Source: Baffinella frigidus (Eukaryota > Cryptophyceae > Cryptomonadales > Baffinellaceae). From it: a stretch of 10,893 nucleotides of DNA. This document shows positions 9,101 to 10,492 of this stretch, piece after piece. Every line of letters starts with the position of its first letter. Positions within the stretch are counted from its first letter, which is position 1. Where the stretch lies: assembly GCA_026770585.1 (NCBI GenBank), contig MU647946.1:12166-23058 (forward strand). Direction: 5' to 3'. The position numbers were made by a program, and so were the translations under genes. A model generated the notes under the pieces. The model made no database searches, was not told the DNA's origin, and saw only the letters and a list, made by a program, of their open reading frames with translations.

Positions 9101-10492
9101 ACGACCCCCGAGAAAAATCGACAAGGATACTTTCTAGAATCAGTGGCCAAAGTTACTTGAAGAATCTGGTTTCAAAAATTTCATCCGATTTTTTTTGACC
9201 CGATCATCAATCGGCTGTTTGAGCACATAGCAGCGACCGAAGATGATCCCAGATTCTCGGGGCGGTTAGAATTCCAGGGCAATGAATAAGATTCTAGCAC
9301 AAATCGTTTTGACTGCAACCGTGAAGATCTCGGTGGCTGTTAAGTGGTTGGCTTGCTGCTTGAGTCCCCTCGGAAAACCAGGGGGGTGATTATTCAAAAG
9401 TTGACGAAGGCTCCAAGAACGAGACCATGGCATAACGCCAGGAACAGCCTTACGTGGCTGCACAGATTGCCACACAGCGGGCTACGAAGGGATTGTGTGG
9501 CAGGAAATGCCCGAGCTGCCGTTAAATTATCCGTAGAAACTCCCCAATGTCCCTACGGCCCTACGGGTTGCCTACCATCAGGGTCGTATGTTTTGCCGCT
9601 TATGGGTTATTGACGAACCACTTCGAAGCCCGCTGTGTGGGTTGACGAACCCCTTCGAAGCCCGCTGTGTGGGTTAAGGAGGATTTGGGGTTTGAGGGTT
9701 GGTGGTCAGGGGTGAACCAGGCACGTCGTCGCATTCCGGTCAGCAGGCCAGTCGGCTTGGTCCGACGTCGTAGAGTCGTAGCATTCGATCGCACCTAGGG
9801 TTCGGGTGCGGGGTTCATGGTCTTGAGTTTTCTCAAGGCTTCTTTTTCTCAAGGCTTCTAGGAGAGACCAACACGGGACGTGTTCCGAGAAGCGAGAGGG
9901 GGGCGCGCGGACACACCCAACTGCATCCATGCGCCGCACGCTAGCTCAACGATGCGGTTGTCGCGTGCCCGTTGGGAAAGGATCGGCTCAGGCCTCGGAA
10001 CGCAGTGGTGTCTTCGCTCGCCCGGGGGGGGGGTCCTCTGTTGCTCGGCAGCGCGGGAATCACTGCCCCTCGGTGCGAATCACTGCCTCTCGGTGCAGTG
10101 TCGGGGTGGACCTTCTTCTAGAGGCGGAGATCTGCTCCTCGAATGCGAGCCGAAAGCAAAAATGCTTTTTCTGCAGATCCTTTCTACGGAAAAACCCTCC
10201 AGGACCTCAAGGATCGGCATCCTCCTTCGCATGCGAAAGGCGGATGCTTGCCATACCTACCTTGCCATACCCTCTCGTTCCAAACATAAACCACAACCAC
10301 ACTCCGCCGCCGCCTAGCTGCAAACCTGTGGTCGACCACTCTCCTCTCTTCGCGTTGAGTCCCTTCTGCGGAGGCGCACAATGGACCCTCGGATTACCCG
10401 GCGAGGCGAGACGCACCGGTGATAGGGAGCGCGAAAAGGATGGCGGAGAGGGCCAGGACGGCGCCGACACCACGCTGGCGAAGCTGCCGCAT
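99..10492 (-). CDS. Predicted multi-exon gene for a large secreted or surface, Cys-rich, multi-domain protein
   Basis: This is an overall model, not one reading frame. More than 30 minus-strand islands of 18-280 bases have protein-like composition, and most have AG before and GT after. Three runs join in phase: 10,492 to 9,718 (signal peptide, linker, start of LU domain); 7,430 to 4,676 (LU end, NxT stalk, beta exons); and 843 to 99. The predicted protein would be exported and carry a Ly-6/uPAR-like domain, repeated beta-sandwich modules, a ZU5-like segment and an HFS.F segment. No membrane anchor is certain, and the 3' end may lie beyond base 1. Two or more adjacent genes, or a gene plus pseudo-exons, are real alternatives because junctions near 9,700-7,430 and 4,500-2,300 are unresolved or out of phase. 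I know no named gene with this architecture. Confidence 0.5.
188..455 (+). repeat. 134-base tandem duplication inside an intron
   Basis: 188-321 and 322-455 align with a constant 134-base offset, for example ggggctggggcgtggggttt at both starts and gttgagcgttttgggctcga / gttgagcgttttgggttcga inside. About a dozen substitutions are visible. It contains no convincing exon. It fills most of the intron 133-494 of the minus-strand gene and is G-rich on the + strand. Confidence 0.9.
495..551 (-). CDS. Exon VNGRMKAKTTHFSQFSTLS
   Basis: The acceptor is CTCAAAACAG; the donor is GTTCAC after CTTTCG. It is exactly 19 codons, phase 0 to phase 0. T-x-H-F-S-x-F is the strand that closes many extracellular sandwich domains, comparable to the H-(L/F)-(T/S)-x-F end of GAIN/GPS regions. 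The two GPS cysteines are absent. The next exon (132) starts in phase 0 and reads VPDSATAPTTS, a linker. Confidence 0.62.
552..621 (-). other. 70-base intron made of CCCTAAA-type repeats
   Basis: It begins GTAACTCC and ends CTCAAAACAG. In between are AACCCTAAAC, ACCAAACCCTAAAC, CTTAACCCTAAACCC units. Exons on both sides are phase 0 and protein-like. It shows that the telomere-type sequence forms the intron body rather than merely lying near it. Confidence 0.65.
622..684 (-). CDS. Exon KLRPAVFNKETQIWELLEGE
   Basis: The acceptor is AACTTTCCGCAG and the donor GTAACT after GAGATT. It is exactly 21 codons, phase 0 to phase 0, the final residue being Ile. P-A-V-x-N-x-x-T-x-x-W-E is a recurring pattern before the last strands of extracellular beta domains such as those next to ZU5 or GPS/GAIN sites. 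Joined across a 70-base intron it continues LLEGEI-VNGRMKAKTTHFS. This is the best-supported splice pair in the window. Confidence 0.68.
785..843 (-). CDS. Exon LSNRVVETLEVLEVISAPN
   Basis: The acceptor is TTCTTCTAG and the donor GTAGGC after CCCAAC. It is two bases plus 19 codons and ends in phase 0, as required by the exon at 684. LEVLEVIS is related to ILEVSL of the ZU5-like exon and to LEVLEVLS near 5,650, which share CCTTGAGGTCCT. Its first bases overlap the left inverted terminus of the 829-970 element, so that element may supply the acceptor. Confidence 0.5.
829..970 (+). repeat. 142-base element with 20-base inverted termini
   Basis: The left end is CCCGATTGGACAGATCTAGA (829-848). 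The right end (950-970) is its inverse complement with the four bases CTAA in place of TTG, 17 of 20 positions matching including a perfect 12-base core GACAGATCTAGA. The interior is AT-rich and free of telomere-like repeats. It could be a miniature inverted-repeat element or an intronic hairpin. No convincing target-site duplication is visible. Confidence 0.5.
985..1137 (-). CDS. PVTIWLDV exon, copy 2
   Basis: The frame contains MAMHIEPVTIWLDVSAPGK, then VQPYLTR, where GTACCC offers a donor (1,050), the same donor as in 4,183-4,298. Reading on gives VPRLSDAPELTNLHVKPN to a stop. PVTIWLDV...GKV has the same layout as ETVGVTF...GKV, so all four may be one beta-module family. The acceptor is not clear (ATTGAG). 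It abuts a 47-base tandem duplication. Confidence 0.45.
   Translation of the reverse strand, partial: NALMAMHIEPVTIWLDVSAPGKVQPYLTRVPRLSDAPELTNLHVKPNMST
1114..1206 (+). repeat. 47-base tandem duplication
   Basis: The unit beginning aatgtgcatcgccatcaaag occupies 1,114-1,160 and 1,161-1,206, with one mismatch visible (c/a in aag(c/a)gtttt). The high identity indicates a recent event. It duplicates part of the coding-strand lead-in to the exon at 985-1,137. Confidence 0.9.
1227..1318 (-). pseudogene. PVTIWLDV exon, copy 1, disrupted by a 19-base duplication
   Basis: After the acceptor TTTTCGCAG it reads PVTIWLDVTILARRDGKVEP, then CLRLKL and a stop. It parallels EPVTIWLDVSAPGKVQPYL of the next island. 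A 19-base direct duplication (gtcacgtcgagccaga unit, at 1,272 and 1,291) lies in the middle. It accounts for the extra residues between LDV and GKV and shows the frame has been disturbed. A GTGAAA donor candidate lies just before the stop. Confidence 0.4.
1559..1672 (-). CDS. Paralogous exon IKMLAITNFEM
   Basis: The acceptor is GCTTCGCAG. It reads IKMLAITNFEMRTRTASR, EVQCSHAKAYF and on to a stop. The first 17 codons match the 1,853 exon (IMTFAFSNFKMPKTQTS) and start in the same phase. The remainder overlaps a dispersed repeat shared with 2,450-2,506, so this copy may be truncated by it after about codon 20. Confidence 0.4.
   Translation of the reverse strand: MKMLAITNFEMRTRTASREVQCSHAKAYFRTLGRRVP
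1722..1853 (-). CDS. Beta exon after the ZU5-like exon
   Basis: The acceptor is TGAACGCAG. The frame, phase 0 from the previous exon, reads IMTFAFSNFKMPKTQTSY, AAAGYLTISVTFNLTTEL, then SIYHLRP and a stop. Its start is paralogous to the next island (1,672; IKMLAITNFEMRTRTAS). The true end is probably an earlier donor (GTCACA after ATTTCA, phase 0, or GTTATT after GCAG), so the last residues may be intronic. Confidence 0.5.
   Translation of the reverse strand: MMTFAFSNFKMPKTQTSYAAAGYLTISVTFNLTTELSIYHLRP
1854..1907 (-). other. 54-base intron of telomere-like C-rich repeats
   Basis: On the minus strand it runs from GTAACG to AACGCAG. Its body is CCCC-TGAAACCCCC-AACCCC units, a degenerate form of CCCTAAA. 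Both flanking exons are open and in phase 0. Confidence 0.6.
1908..2027 (-). CDS. ZU5-like exon
   Basis: The acceptor is CCTGATCAG; the donor is AGAAAC followed by GTAACG. The exon is exactly 40 codons, phase 0 to phase 0: GVALTLTSPDGTVLIEF, PAGALLEDMILEVSL, HFNQETRN. The core -G-T-V-x-I-x-F-P-A-G-A-L-...-I-L-E-V- follows the ZU5 pattern (a strand, P-x-G-A-L turn, a strand) known from netrin receptors, ankyrins and PIDD. ZU5 domains are usually about 100 residues, so this would be the central part. It joins across a 54-base intron to the exon at 1,853. The assignment rests on motif only. Confidence 0.65.
2143..2182 (-). CDS. Partial copy, ITAKSVPVTAVAK
   Basis: This is 13 codons plus one base ending at AAAG followed by GTACGC. 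It is paralogous to the last 13 codons of 2,276-2,391. No AG lies at its upstream edge (CCCTAAAACGTA), except within GCCAAG. It is probably a fragment that kept its donor but lost its acceptor. Confidence 0.4.
2276..2391 (-). CDS. Exon GVCPEFQ...DCNGTAVV...TAVAK, with a GC donor
   Basis: A CTCTCTCTATATTTCTCTCT tract and GCAAAG precede the frame. It reads GGVCPEFQATPLSQFGSD, then CNGTAVVNTLKSLAATAVAK. The end matches ITAKSVPVTAVAK at 2,143-2,182. There the exon is followed by GTACGC; here the aligned bases are GCACAT, so the donor is GC rather than GT. It is a usable minor donor or an inactivated site. Two Cys and one NGT site fit an extracellular segment. Confidence 0.45.
2450..2506 (+). repeat. 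Dispersed repeat with 8-base stem hairpin; partner at 1,577-1,632
   Basis: AGGGTCCTA(C/A)AGTAGTAGGCC... occurs here and, in altered form, at 1,577-1,632. This copy contains a perfect hairpin: cctatgcc (2,469-2,476), loop tggg, ggcatagg (2,481-2,488). A short C-strand telomere-like tract (ccccaaaccctcaaccctaa, 2,431-2,450) on the + strand touches its left edge, opposite in orientation to nearly all others. Confidence 0.7.
2564..2682 (-). CDS. Unassigned island, about 39 codons
   Basis: The acceptor ACCTTCCCAG follows a T7 tract. The frame reads RMAQLPDHLQSVFLFREEA, YKIPQCADPELKRTLEHIV, then TGA. The composition is helical and unlike the beta islands. The frame continues upstream of the acceptor as VHTFPE. 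If TGA is genuine, this could be the end of a separate small gene or a dead exon. Confidence 0.35.
2761..2942 (-). CDS. Gly/Pro-rich island with C-D-P-G motif
   Basis: After a T-rich tract and TTCCTCAG the frame is open for about 60 codons: YPGVLSGIPAGKFGSY, RQYEWMRRTPAVCDPGSDF, HGGHGGPVGPTEPMAGC, then a stop. C-D-P-G-S followed by a Gly-rich stretch and a second Cys recalls small Cys-rich repeats of surface proteins, but this is only an impression. No clear donor before the stop. Confidence 0.35.
3045..3324 (-). CDS. Largest island, about 93 codons, unassigned
   Basis: A continuous minus-strand frame begins near the AATAG at 3,325. It includes MIRSSCAVIFVGEGVEER, then YHFLGATLQSRIEFGIVPKY, and ends DILQFDFLS at a donor candidate GTAAGC (or GTGTAAG two bases earlier). 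Composition is that of a folded globular segment. Another minus-strand frame is open over the same bases for 80 codons (ending YRCKLAPIR), so the frame is not beyond doubt. The donor lies in a 7-base stem (atcggtg/caccgat, 3,029-3,050). No family is recognised. Confidence 0.45.
3598..3655 (-). CDS. Exon TIKNKILGVTFLNATCDDD
   Basis: The acceptor is GACATTTCAG; the donor is GTAACC after GATGAT. It is one base plus 19 codons. ILGVTF is similar to ILEVSL of the ZU5-like exon (1,908-2,027) and VLEVIS of 785-843. At the DNA level these share CTTGAGGTC or CTTGGGGTC. It includes one NAT sequon and one Cys. Upstream partial copies begin TIEHAVLG and TIEHATRV. Confidence 0.55.
3649..3992 (+). repeat. 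Five copies of a splice-acceptor module (gatggtcctgaagtgtgg)
   Basis: Copies start at 3,649, 3,835, 3,873, 3,909 and 3,975, each followed by telomere-like gtttcggg. On the minus strand the copy reads ACTTCAG then GACCATC, which is the acceptor plus first codons of the exon at 3,655. Two copies (3,835 and 3,975) carry more of the exon (TIEHA...), and two (3,873 and 3,909) carry only its first seven bases. Confidence 0.75.
4012..4067 (-). CDS. Exon VNVTVTPPAMASGCEVRS
   Basis: The acceptor is CCAAACCAG; the donor is AGCAG followed by GTGGGC. It is 56 bases, phase 0 to phase 2. The two leftover bases AG and the first G of the exon at 3,655 make Arg, giving CEVRSR-TIKNKILGV. NVT is a possible glycosylation site. 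The intron that follows (3,656-4,011) holds four extra copies of the next exon's acceptor region. Confidence 0.5.
4183..4298 (-). CDS. Beta-module exon, copy 2 (MPDETVGVTF...NPSATQ)
   Basis: The acceptor is AGTAGTTTCAG; the donor is GTACCC after GTGGTCCT. The exon has 38 codons plus two bases: GSIQDLTPSSFRAKF, then MPDETVGVTFSATNPSATQ and GKVVL. The same GTACCC donor follows GKVQPYLTR in the island near 1,051, so these exons may belong to one module family that ends in GKV. Relative to copy 1 the core is about 70 percent identical by eye. Either the copies are alternative exons or one is redundant, since both leave two bases. Confidence 0.55.
4337..4461 (-). CDS. Beta-module exon, copy 1 (MPNETVGITF...NPSETQ)
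   Basis: The acceptor is CCTACGCAG; the donor GCG followed by GTAAGA is strong. It reads IMPNETVGITFTVINPSETQ, then SKVLHHPPF and on to KVR. The first part is a clear paralogue of 4,183-4,298 (MPDETVGVTFSATNPSATQ). Both end in phase 2. After SKV the two copies differ completely. The pattern of alternating residues around an N-P-S turn is typical of an immunoglobulin-like or fibronectin-like strand pair; no family is named. Confidence 0.5.
4506..4573 (-). CDS. Exon with C-P-P-K-M-G motif
   Basis: The acceptor is GCTTTTCTGCAG and the donor GTGACG after GGACAG. The exon has 22 codons plus two bases: DRFRCPPKMGVKDLADFEPR, then SD. It parallels DKFQCPSMMGEF at 8,315-8,530, including the bases CTTTTCTGCAG just before. 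It starts in phase 0, as needed by the exon at 4,676. Its phase-2 end does not fit the next island (4,461, phase 0), so either an exon is missed or one of the two is not used. Confidence 0.48.
4676..4732 (-). CDS. Exon MSDPKDANCVVNLSPAAEP
   Basis: A long TTTTTTTTCTC tract and TCTAGAG precede ATG; the donor is GTAACC after GAACCC. The exon is 19 codons, phase 0 to phase 0, matching the previous and the next island (4,573). DANCVVNLSPAA recalls DCNGTAVVNTLKSLAA of the 2,276-2,391 island, so it may be the same module. The ATG is probably an internal Met rather than a gene start, but it could be a start for a separate transcript. Confidence 0.5.
4798..4837 (-). CDS. Micro-exon NLTDGKLTVTSRR
   Basis: This island is 40 bases (one base plus 13 codons). 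The acceptor is CGACACCAG and the donor GTGGTG. The first base completes Trp from the exon at 5,050. NLT is a possible glycosylation site. The following intron (4,733-4,797, 65 bases) has a strong polypyrimidine tract made of T8 runs rather than telomere-like repeats. Confidence 0.5.
5050..5141 (-). CDS. Exon of a beta-rich extracellular module
   Basis: The acceptor is GGCAACGCAG; the donor is GCATG followed by GTTAGT. The exon has 30 codons plus two bases: GFTGLDGPEDSSKLEITL, then PGTNKMLEPTAA. The two leftover bases TG join G of the next exon (4,837) to make Trp, giving PTAAW-NLTDGKLTV. Phase agrees on both sides. The frame also stays open past the donor, so retention would add residues rather than break the protein. 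No named family is recognised. Confidence 0.62.
5293..5346 (-). CDS. Short exon, 18 codons
   Basis: The acceptor is CCCCTAAAACAG and the donor GTGCAC after ATCGAG. The exon is exactly 18 codons in phase 0: IQFSFHARVAAKKKIVIE. The AAKKK part is encoded by a 10-A run, which holds the frame. Joined to 5,141 it gives KKKIVIE-GFTGLDG. The intron on either side is telomere-like C-rich sequence. The alternating hydrophobic pattern suggests beta strands. Confidence 0.6.
5530..5547 (-). CDS. Micro-exon or start of a short exon (VFENNN)
   Basis: After the acceptor CTCAACCAG the frame reads VFENNN, then a GTGCAG donor candidate. With that donor the 18-base exon is phase 0 to phase 0 and fits both neighbours (5,801 and 5,346). 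Reading on instead gives VQGASNEIKAWTRIHIP to about 5,479, also protein-like, but without a donor. Which form is used cannot be told from sequence alone. Confidence 0.35.
5696..5775 (+). repeat. GA-rich simple-sequence tract
   Basis: Runs of GAGAGA, AGAGACAGAGAG and GAACGAGAG make this a polypurine tract, so it is CT-rich on the coding strand. It is flanked by two similar minus-strand segments that read PFVDQLS (near 5,790-5,806) and PFMDQLS (near 5,676-5,697). It may act as a polypyrimidine tract for downstream splicing. Confidence 0.8.
5801..5877 (-). CDS. Asn-glycosylation stalk exon (NxTDG repeats)
   Basis: The acceptor is TTTTCTGTCAG. The 77 bases are two bases plus 25 codons: NTTDGNATDGNATDEGEDC, then LAEQPF, with a donor GTCGAC after CCCTTT. 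The two leading bases complete a Gly with the last base of the LU exon, so the frame is fixed from both sides. Three NxT sequons lie in a 5-residue repeat. This looks like a glycosylated spacer between the LU domain and the beta modules. The frame stays open through the following CT-rich tract (5,670-5,800), giving an artificial-looking hydrophobic run LPSLVLALSLVLSLAQ. Read-through is a less likely alternative. Confidence 0.6.
5833..5877 (+). repeat. 15-base tandem repeat, three units, in frame
   Basis: The unit catccgtcgcgttgc occurs at 5,833, 5,848 and 5,863, the last with one change. Its length is a multiple of three, and on the minus strand it encodes the NAT-DG repeats of the stalk exon. 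Confidence 0.9.
6032..6112 (-). pseudogene. Possible decayed copy of the NxT stalk exon
   Basis: The minus strand reads TTGNVTDFDRVDGTDNGYHP before a stop. This resembles GNTTDGNATDGNATDEGED of the exon at 5,801-5,877. There is no AG acceptor before it; the sequence upstream is pure telomere-like CCCGAAACCCGAAACCC. It is probably a non-used copy. Confidence 0.3.
6149..6212 (-). CDS. C-terminal exon of a Ly-6/uPAR-like (LU) domain
   Basis: The acceptor is CGTGGAACAG; the donor is AACG followed by GTCACG. The exon has 21 codons plus one base: VTLDGVSGVWAY and then ECCLEDLCN. CC-x-x-D-L-C-N is the hallmark of the LU/three-finger fold: adjacent Cys residues followed by DxCN, with the Asn packing the base of the fold. 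This is the clearest domain call in the window. The single leftover G joins the GC that opens the next exon (5,877) to make Gly, giving LCNG-NTTDGNAT. In animals LU proteins are usually GPI-anchored receptors or secreted ligands; the role here is unknown. Confidence 0.7.
6414..6554 (-). CDS. Third copy of the C...QN module
   Basis: A 46-codon minus-strand frame reads PKLHLKILQVNYPQGNMTID, then ESSVVHYVVAKEEHWCKVF and IAQNQLN. The WCKVFIAQN end aligns with ECVMYVQPQN (7,911-8,096) and TCVKYVQPQN (8,315-8,530). GNMT aligns with GKNIT of the 7,911 copy. NMT is a possible glycosylation site. A CCCACAG acceptor lies in front of GGTAACATG. Borders are not resolved, and the frame ends at TGA. The + strand is open as well (46 codons), a shadow in my view because it has no paralogue. 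Confidence 0.4.
   Translation of the reverse strand, partial: PKLHLKILQVNYPQGNMTIDESSVVHYVVAKEEHWCKVFIAQNQLN
6675..6710 (-). pseudogene. Truncated copy of the LU C-terminal exon
   Basis: After the acceptor CTGGAACAG the frame reads VALYGVSGVWAY. This matches the first 12 codons of the exon at 6,149-6,212 (VTLDGVSGVWAY). The upstream AG context (GGAACAG) is copied as well. The Cys-rich end ECCLEDLCN is missing: after TAC come GTTGCTGC and AT-rich sequence, so the copy lacks the residues that define the domain. If used as an exon it would compete with the full copy for the phase-0 junction. Confidence 0.5.
6723..7095. other. Intronic stretch without assigned exon
   Basis: 6,723-6,845 is G-rich telomere-like sequence with several exact TTTAGGG units. 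6,846-7,095 is of balanced composition with short frames on both strands (for example SFADLGGNILAGIVVDCVSQ on +), none with paralogues or paired splice signals. Confidence 0.4.
7204..7230 (-). pseudogene. Third copy of the CNTT/LU exon with a 13-base deletion
   Basis: This block matches 7,271-7,310 except that 13 bases (cctgtctcgctgg on the + strand) are absent. The frame therefore shifts after PSICNTT. Beyond the break a different frame continues as LTTVHSPVPSYIISRIW up to a possible donor (AAG then GTATAA, near 7,133), so the downstream part may be ancestral exon sequence that the other copies have lost. Confidence 0.45.
7271..7310 (-). pseudogene. Second partial copy of the CNTT/LU exon
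   Basis: A 40-base block aligns without gaps to 7,353-7,392. It reads PSICNTTSETGLTK, the same segment as PSICSTTNETGLTT. The AG acceptor and the first ten codons of the full exon are missing; telomere-like sequence (CCCAAAACCCGGAG) abuts instead. It is probably a non-functional exon fragment within an intron. Confidence 0.5.
7350..7430 (-). CDS. Central exon of the LU domain
   Basis: The acceptor is CACGCAG and the donor GTCACT after ACGACG. The exon is exactly 27 codons, phase 0 on both sides: AKRAGKCHSTTSMPSICS, then TTNETGLTT. It supplies two Cys and one NET glycosylation site. Joined to the next full exon at 6,212 it gives GLTT-VTLDG...ECCLEDLCN, the order expected for the last half of a Ly-6/uPAR fold. 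Two partial copies (7,271-7,310 and 7,204-7,230) lie immediately downstream in the intron. The join to 6,212 implies a 1.1 kb intron, long for this gene, that contains those copies and a copy of the next exon. Confidence 0.6.
7431..7733. other. Telomere-like repeat stretch without gene
   Basis: 7,440-7,560 carries mixed TTTAGGG, TTTAGGGG and TGAGGG units. 7,561-7,733 fades into unique sequence. No exon with acceptor and donor is visible. Confidence 0.5.
7812..7894 (-). pseudogene. Short island resembling the C-P module
   Basis: After the acceptor ATTTTCCAG the frame reads FTQKVDGCVPPNKEINLRSP, then PMMRQR and a stop. The end recalls FQCPSMMGEF of the 8,315-8,530 island and FRCPPKMG of 4,506-4,573. 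No donor is seen before the stop. The similarity is weak and based on reading by eye. The + strand is also open across it for 61 codons, with no recognisable content. Confidence 0.25.
7911..8096 (-). pseudogene. Paralogous island of the C...QPQN module, lacking the intron
   Basis: A 61-codon minus-strand frame contains WCGKNITMRGLETIFDCAYF and then EGIECVMYVQPQNDY. The second part matches EGSTCVKYVQPQNED at 8,530. Where the 8,530 copy is preceded by a 139-base intron, this copy reads straight through (RNFLN-EGIEC). The region is AT-richer than the introns around it and carries no telomere-like repeat. The frame stops after AFSQLN. It could be an exon of a second module or an unspliced copy. 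An alternative frame just upstream (NFTPLFEMVW...) is also protein-like, which leaves the exact frame open. Confidence 0.35.
8154..8321 (+). repeat. 31-base direct repeat, two copies 137 bases apart
   Basis: 8,154-8,184 and 8,291-8,321 match at 30 of 31 bases (atacgatgtgcggcccggt...cactacagt). On the minus strand both read TVVKTGPHIV. The second copy includes the end of the 8,315-8,530 frame, so part of that exon's 3' border has been duplicated. Confidence 0.85.
8315..8530 (-). CDS. Exon with C-V-x-Y-V-Q-P-Q-N motif and downstream C-P motif
   Basis: After the acceptor AAAAACAG the frame is open for 71 codons. It begins EGSTCVKYVQPQNEDVEV, runs through three prolines encoded by an 11-C tract, and reaches DKFQCPSMMGEFKG. 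It has two paralogues for the first motif (7,911-8,096 and 6,414-6,554) and one for the C-P motif (4,506-4,573). In that paralogue CTTTTCTGCAG is a splice acceptor directly before the C-P part. The same bases occur here inside the open frame, so the middle (about 8,376-8,482) may be an intron that happens to be open. The donor is unresolved, and the frame closes at TAG near 8,315. Confidence 0.5.
   Translation of the reverse strand, partial: EGSTCVKYVQPQNEDVEVTPPPIKRLQERENIDSLHRVADVNRDKHGFSADKFQCPSMMGEFKGPKAPMLL
8670..8759 (-). CDS. Exon of 30 codons with clean splice borders
   Basis: The acceptor is TTTGGGGTAG and the donor is AAAAG followed by GTAAGC. The exon is exactly 30 codons, phase 0 on both sides. 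It begins VPPQTMPWVDRKVDFYFED and ends QVNKLIGGQK. It has no Cys. The next island (8,530) starts in phase 0 after a 139-base intron whose 3' part is telomere-like (CCCCAAAACCCCAAACCC). Part of it aligns loosely with the intron-less paralogous island at 7,911-8,096. Function is unknown; it probably forms part of an extracellular module with the following C...QPQN segment. Confidence 0.55.
8895..8942 (+). repeat. 25-base tandem duplication
   Basis: gtgtgggggttccaccaagg plus cgt occurs at 8,895-8,917 and 8,920-8,942 without mismatch. No exon is recognised here. The surrounding 8,780-9,265 holds overlapping open frames on both strands but nothing I can assign. Confidence 0.9.
9266..9475 (-). CDS. 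Open minus-strand island, unassigned
   Basis: The frame is open for 69 codons. Its last third reads HLTATEIFTVAVKTICARIL, which resembles in rhythm the NVTVVKTGPHIV reading near 8,300 and the beta-strand islands further on. A canonical donor GTAAGG sits at the left of CAGCCAC (near 9,455), so only the first few codons might be exonic. The first part overlaps the repeat with CACACAGCGGGCT. No family is recognised. It may be a decayed copy of the beta module or chance. Confidence 0.2.
   Translation of the reverse strand: MWQSVQPRKAVPGVMPWSRSWSLRQLLNNHPPGFPRGLKQQANHLTATEIFTVAVKTICARILFIALEF
9610..9673 (+). repeat. 32-base tandem duplication containing the CCCGCTGTGTGG core
   Basis: Units ttgacgaacc(a/c)cttcgaag plus cccgctgtgtggg occupy 9,610-9,641 and 9,642-9,673. 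The core is the inverse complement of CCACACAGCGGGCT at 8,185 and 9,470, so the window holds two copies in each orientation. Confidence 0.9.
9718..9794 (-). CDS. Exon opening a Ly-6/uPAR-like (LU) domain
   Basis: The acceptor is CCCTAG at the edge of telomere-like sequence; the donor is GTTCAC after TGCCTG. The frame gives GAIECYDSTTSDQADW, then PADRNATTCL. An (I/L)ECY start followed by a Cys some 20 residues later is how many LU domains begin, although the usual second Cys of the CYxC start is missing. NAT is a potential N-glycosylation site. The exon ends in phase 0, and the later LU exons at 7,430 and 6,212 both start in phase 0. Joined, the three exons give about 73 residues, a typical LU length. 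The 2.3 kb between this exon and 7,430 contains other islands, so the junction is not certain. Confidence 0.55.
9795..10260 (-). other. Predicted second intron, free of telomere-like repeats for most of its length
   Basis: Between the donor GTAGGT (10,260) and the acceptor CCCTAG (9,795). It holds a tandem 20-base repeat (gaatcactgcccctcggtgc at 10,057 and 10,077), a G10 run (10,024-10,033), a twin tctcaaggcttct pair (9,833 and 9,848), and a 31-base imperfect palindrome centred on CGCATGCG (10,217-10,247). A minus-strand MPILEVLEGF reading near 10,200 resembles the LEV islands but has no usable phase. Confidence 0.4.
10261..10325 (-). CDS. Second exon: basic and hydrophobic linker
   Basis: The upstream border is ACCACAG and the downstream border AAG followed by GTAGGT, a strong donor. 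The 65 bases carry one base, 21 codons and one base. That fits exactly between the signal-peptide exon (two bases left over) and the next exon at 9,794 (two bases first). The residues read FAARRRRSVVVVYVWNERVW plus Q: four arginines, then a run of valines. The RRRR could be a processing site after signal removal, which is inference. The implied first intron is 72 bases. Support is the double phase match; the sequence itself matches nothing I recognise. Confidence 0.45.
10398..10492 (-). CDS. First exon: start codon and signal peptide
   Basis: ATG lies at 10,492-10,490. The frame gives a textbook signal peptide: basic n-region MRQLRQRG, hydrophobic core VGAVLALSAILFALPI, then a small-residue c-region TGASRLAG with a likely cut near TGA/SR. 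The frame meets a stop two codons later, but GT of GTAATC follows CGG exactly there, so the exon ends at 10,398 with two bases carried over (phase 2). This sends the protein into the secretory pathway and fixes the direction and 5' end of the gene. It is too short to show up as a long open frame. The purine-rich bases GAGGAGAG precede the ATG. The opposite strand is also open here but has no such logic. Confidence 0.7.

Noticed and set aside
8622-9137. 171-codon + strand frame
   Set aside because: It overlaps the well-bordered minus-strand exon 8,670-8,759 and includes a perfect 25-base tandem duplication read in two frames. No recognisable domain.
1-9800. A chromosome end (true telomere)
   Set aside because: The repeats are degenerate, scattered over nearly 10 kb and interrupted by exons. 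Only a 56-base variant array is regular, so this is internal telomere-like sequence.
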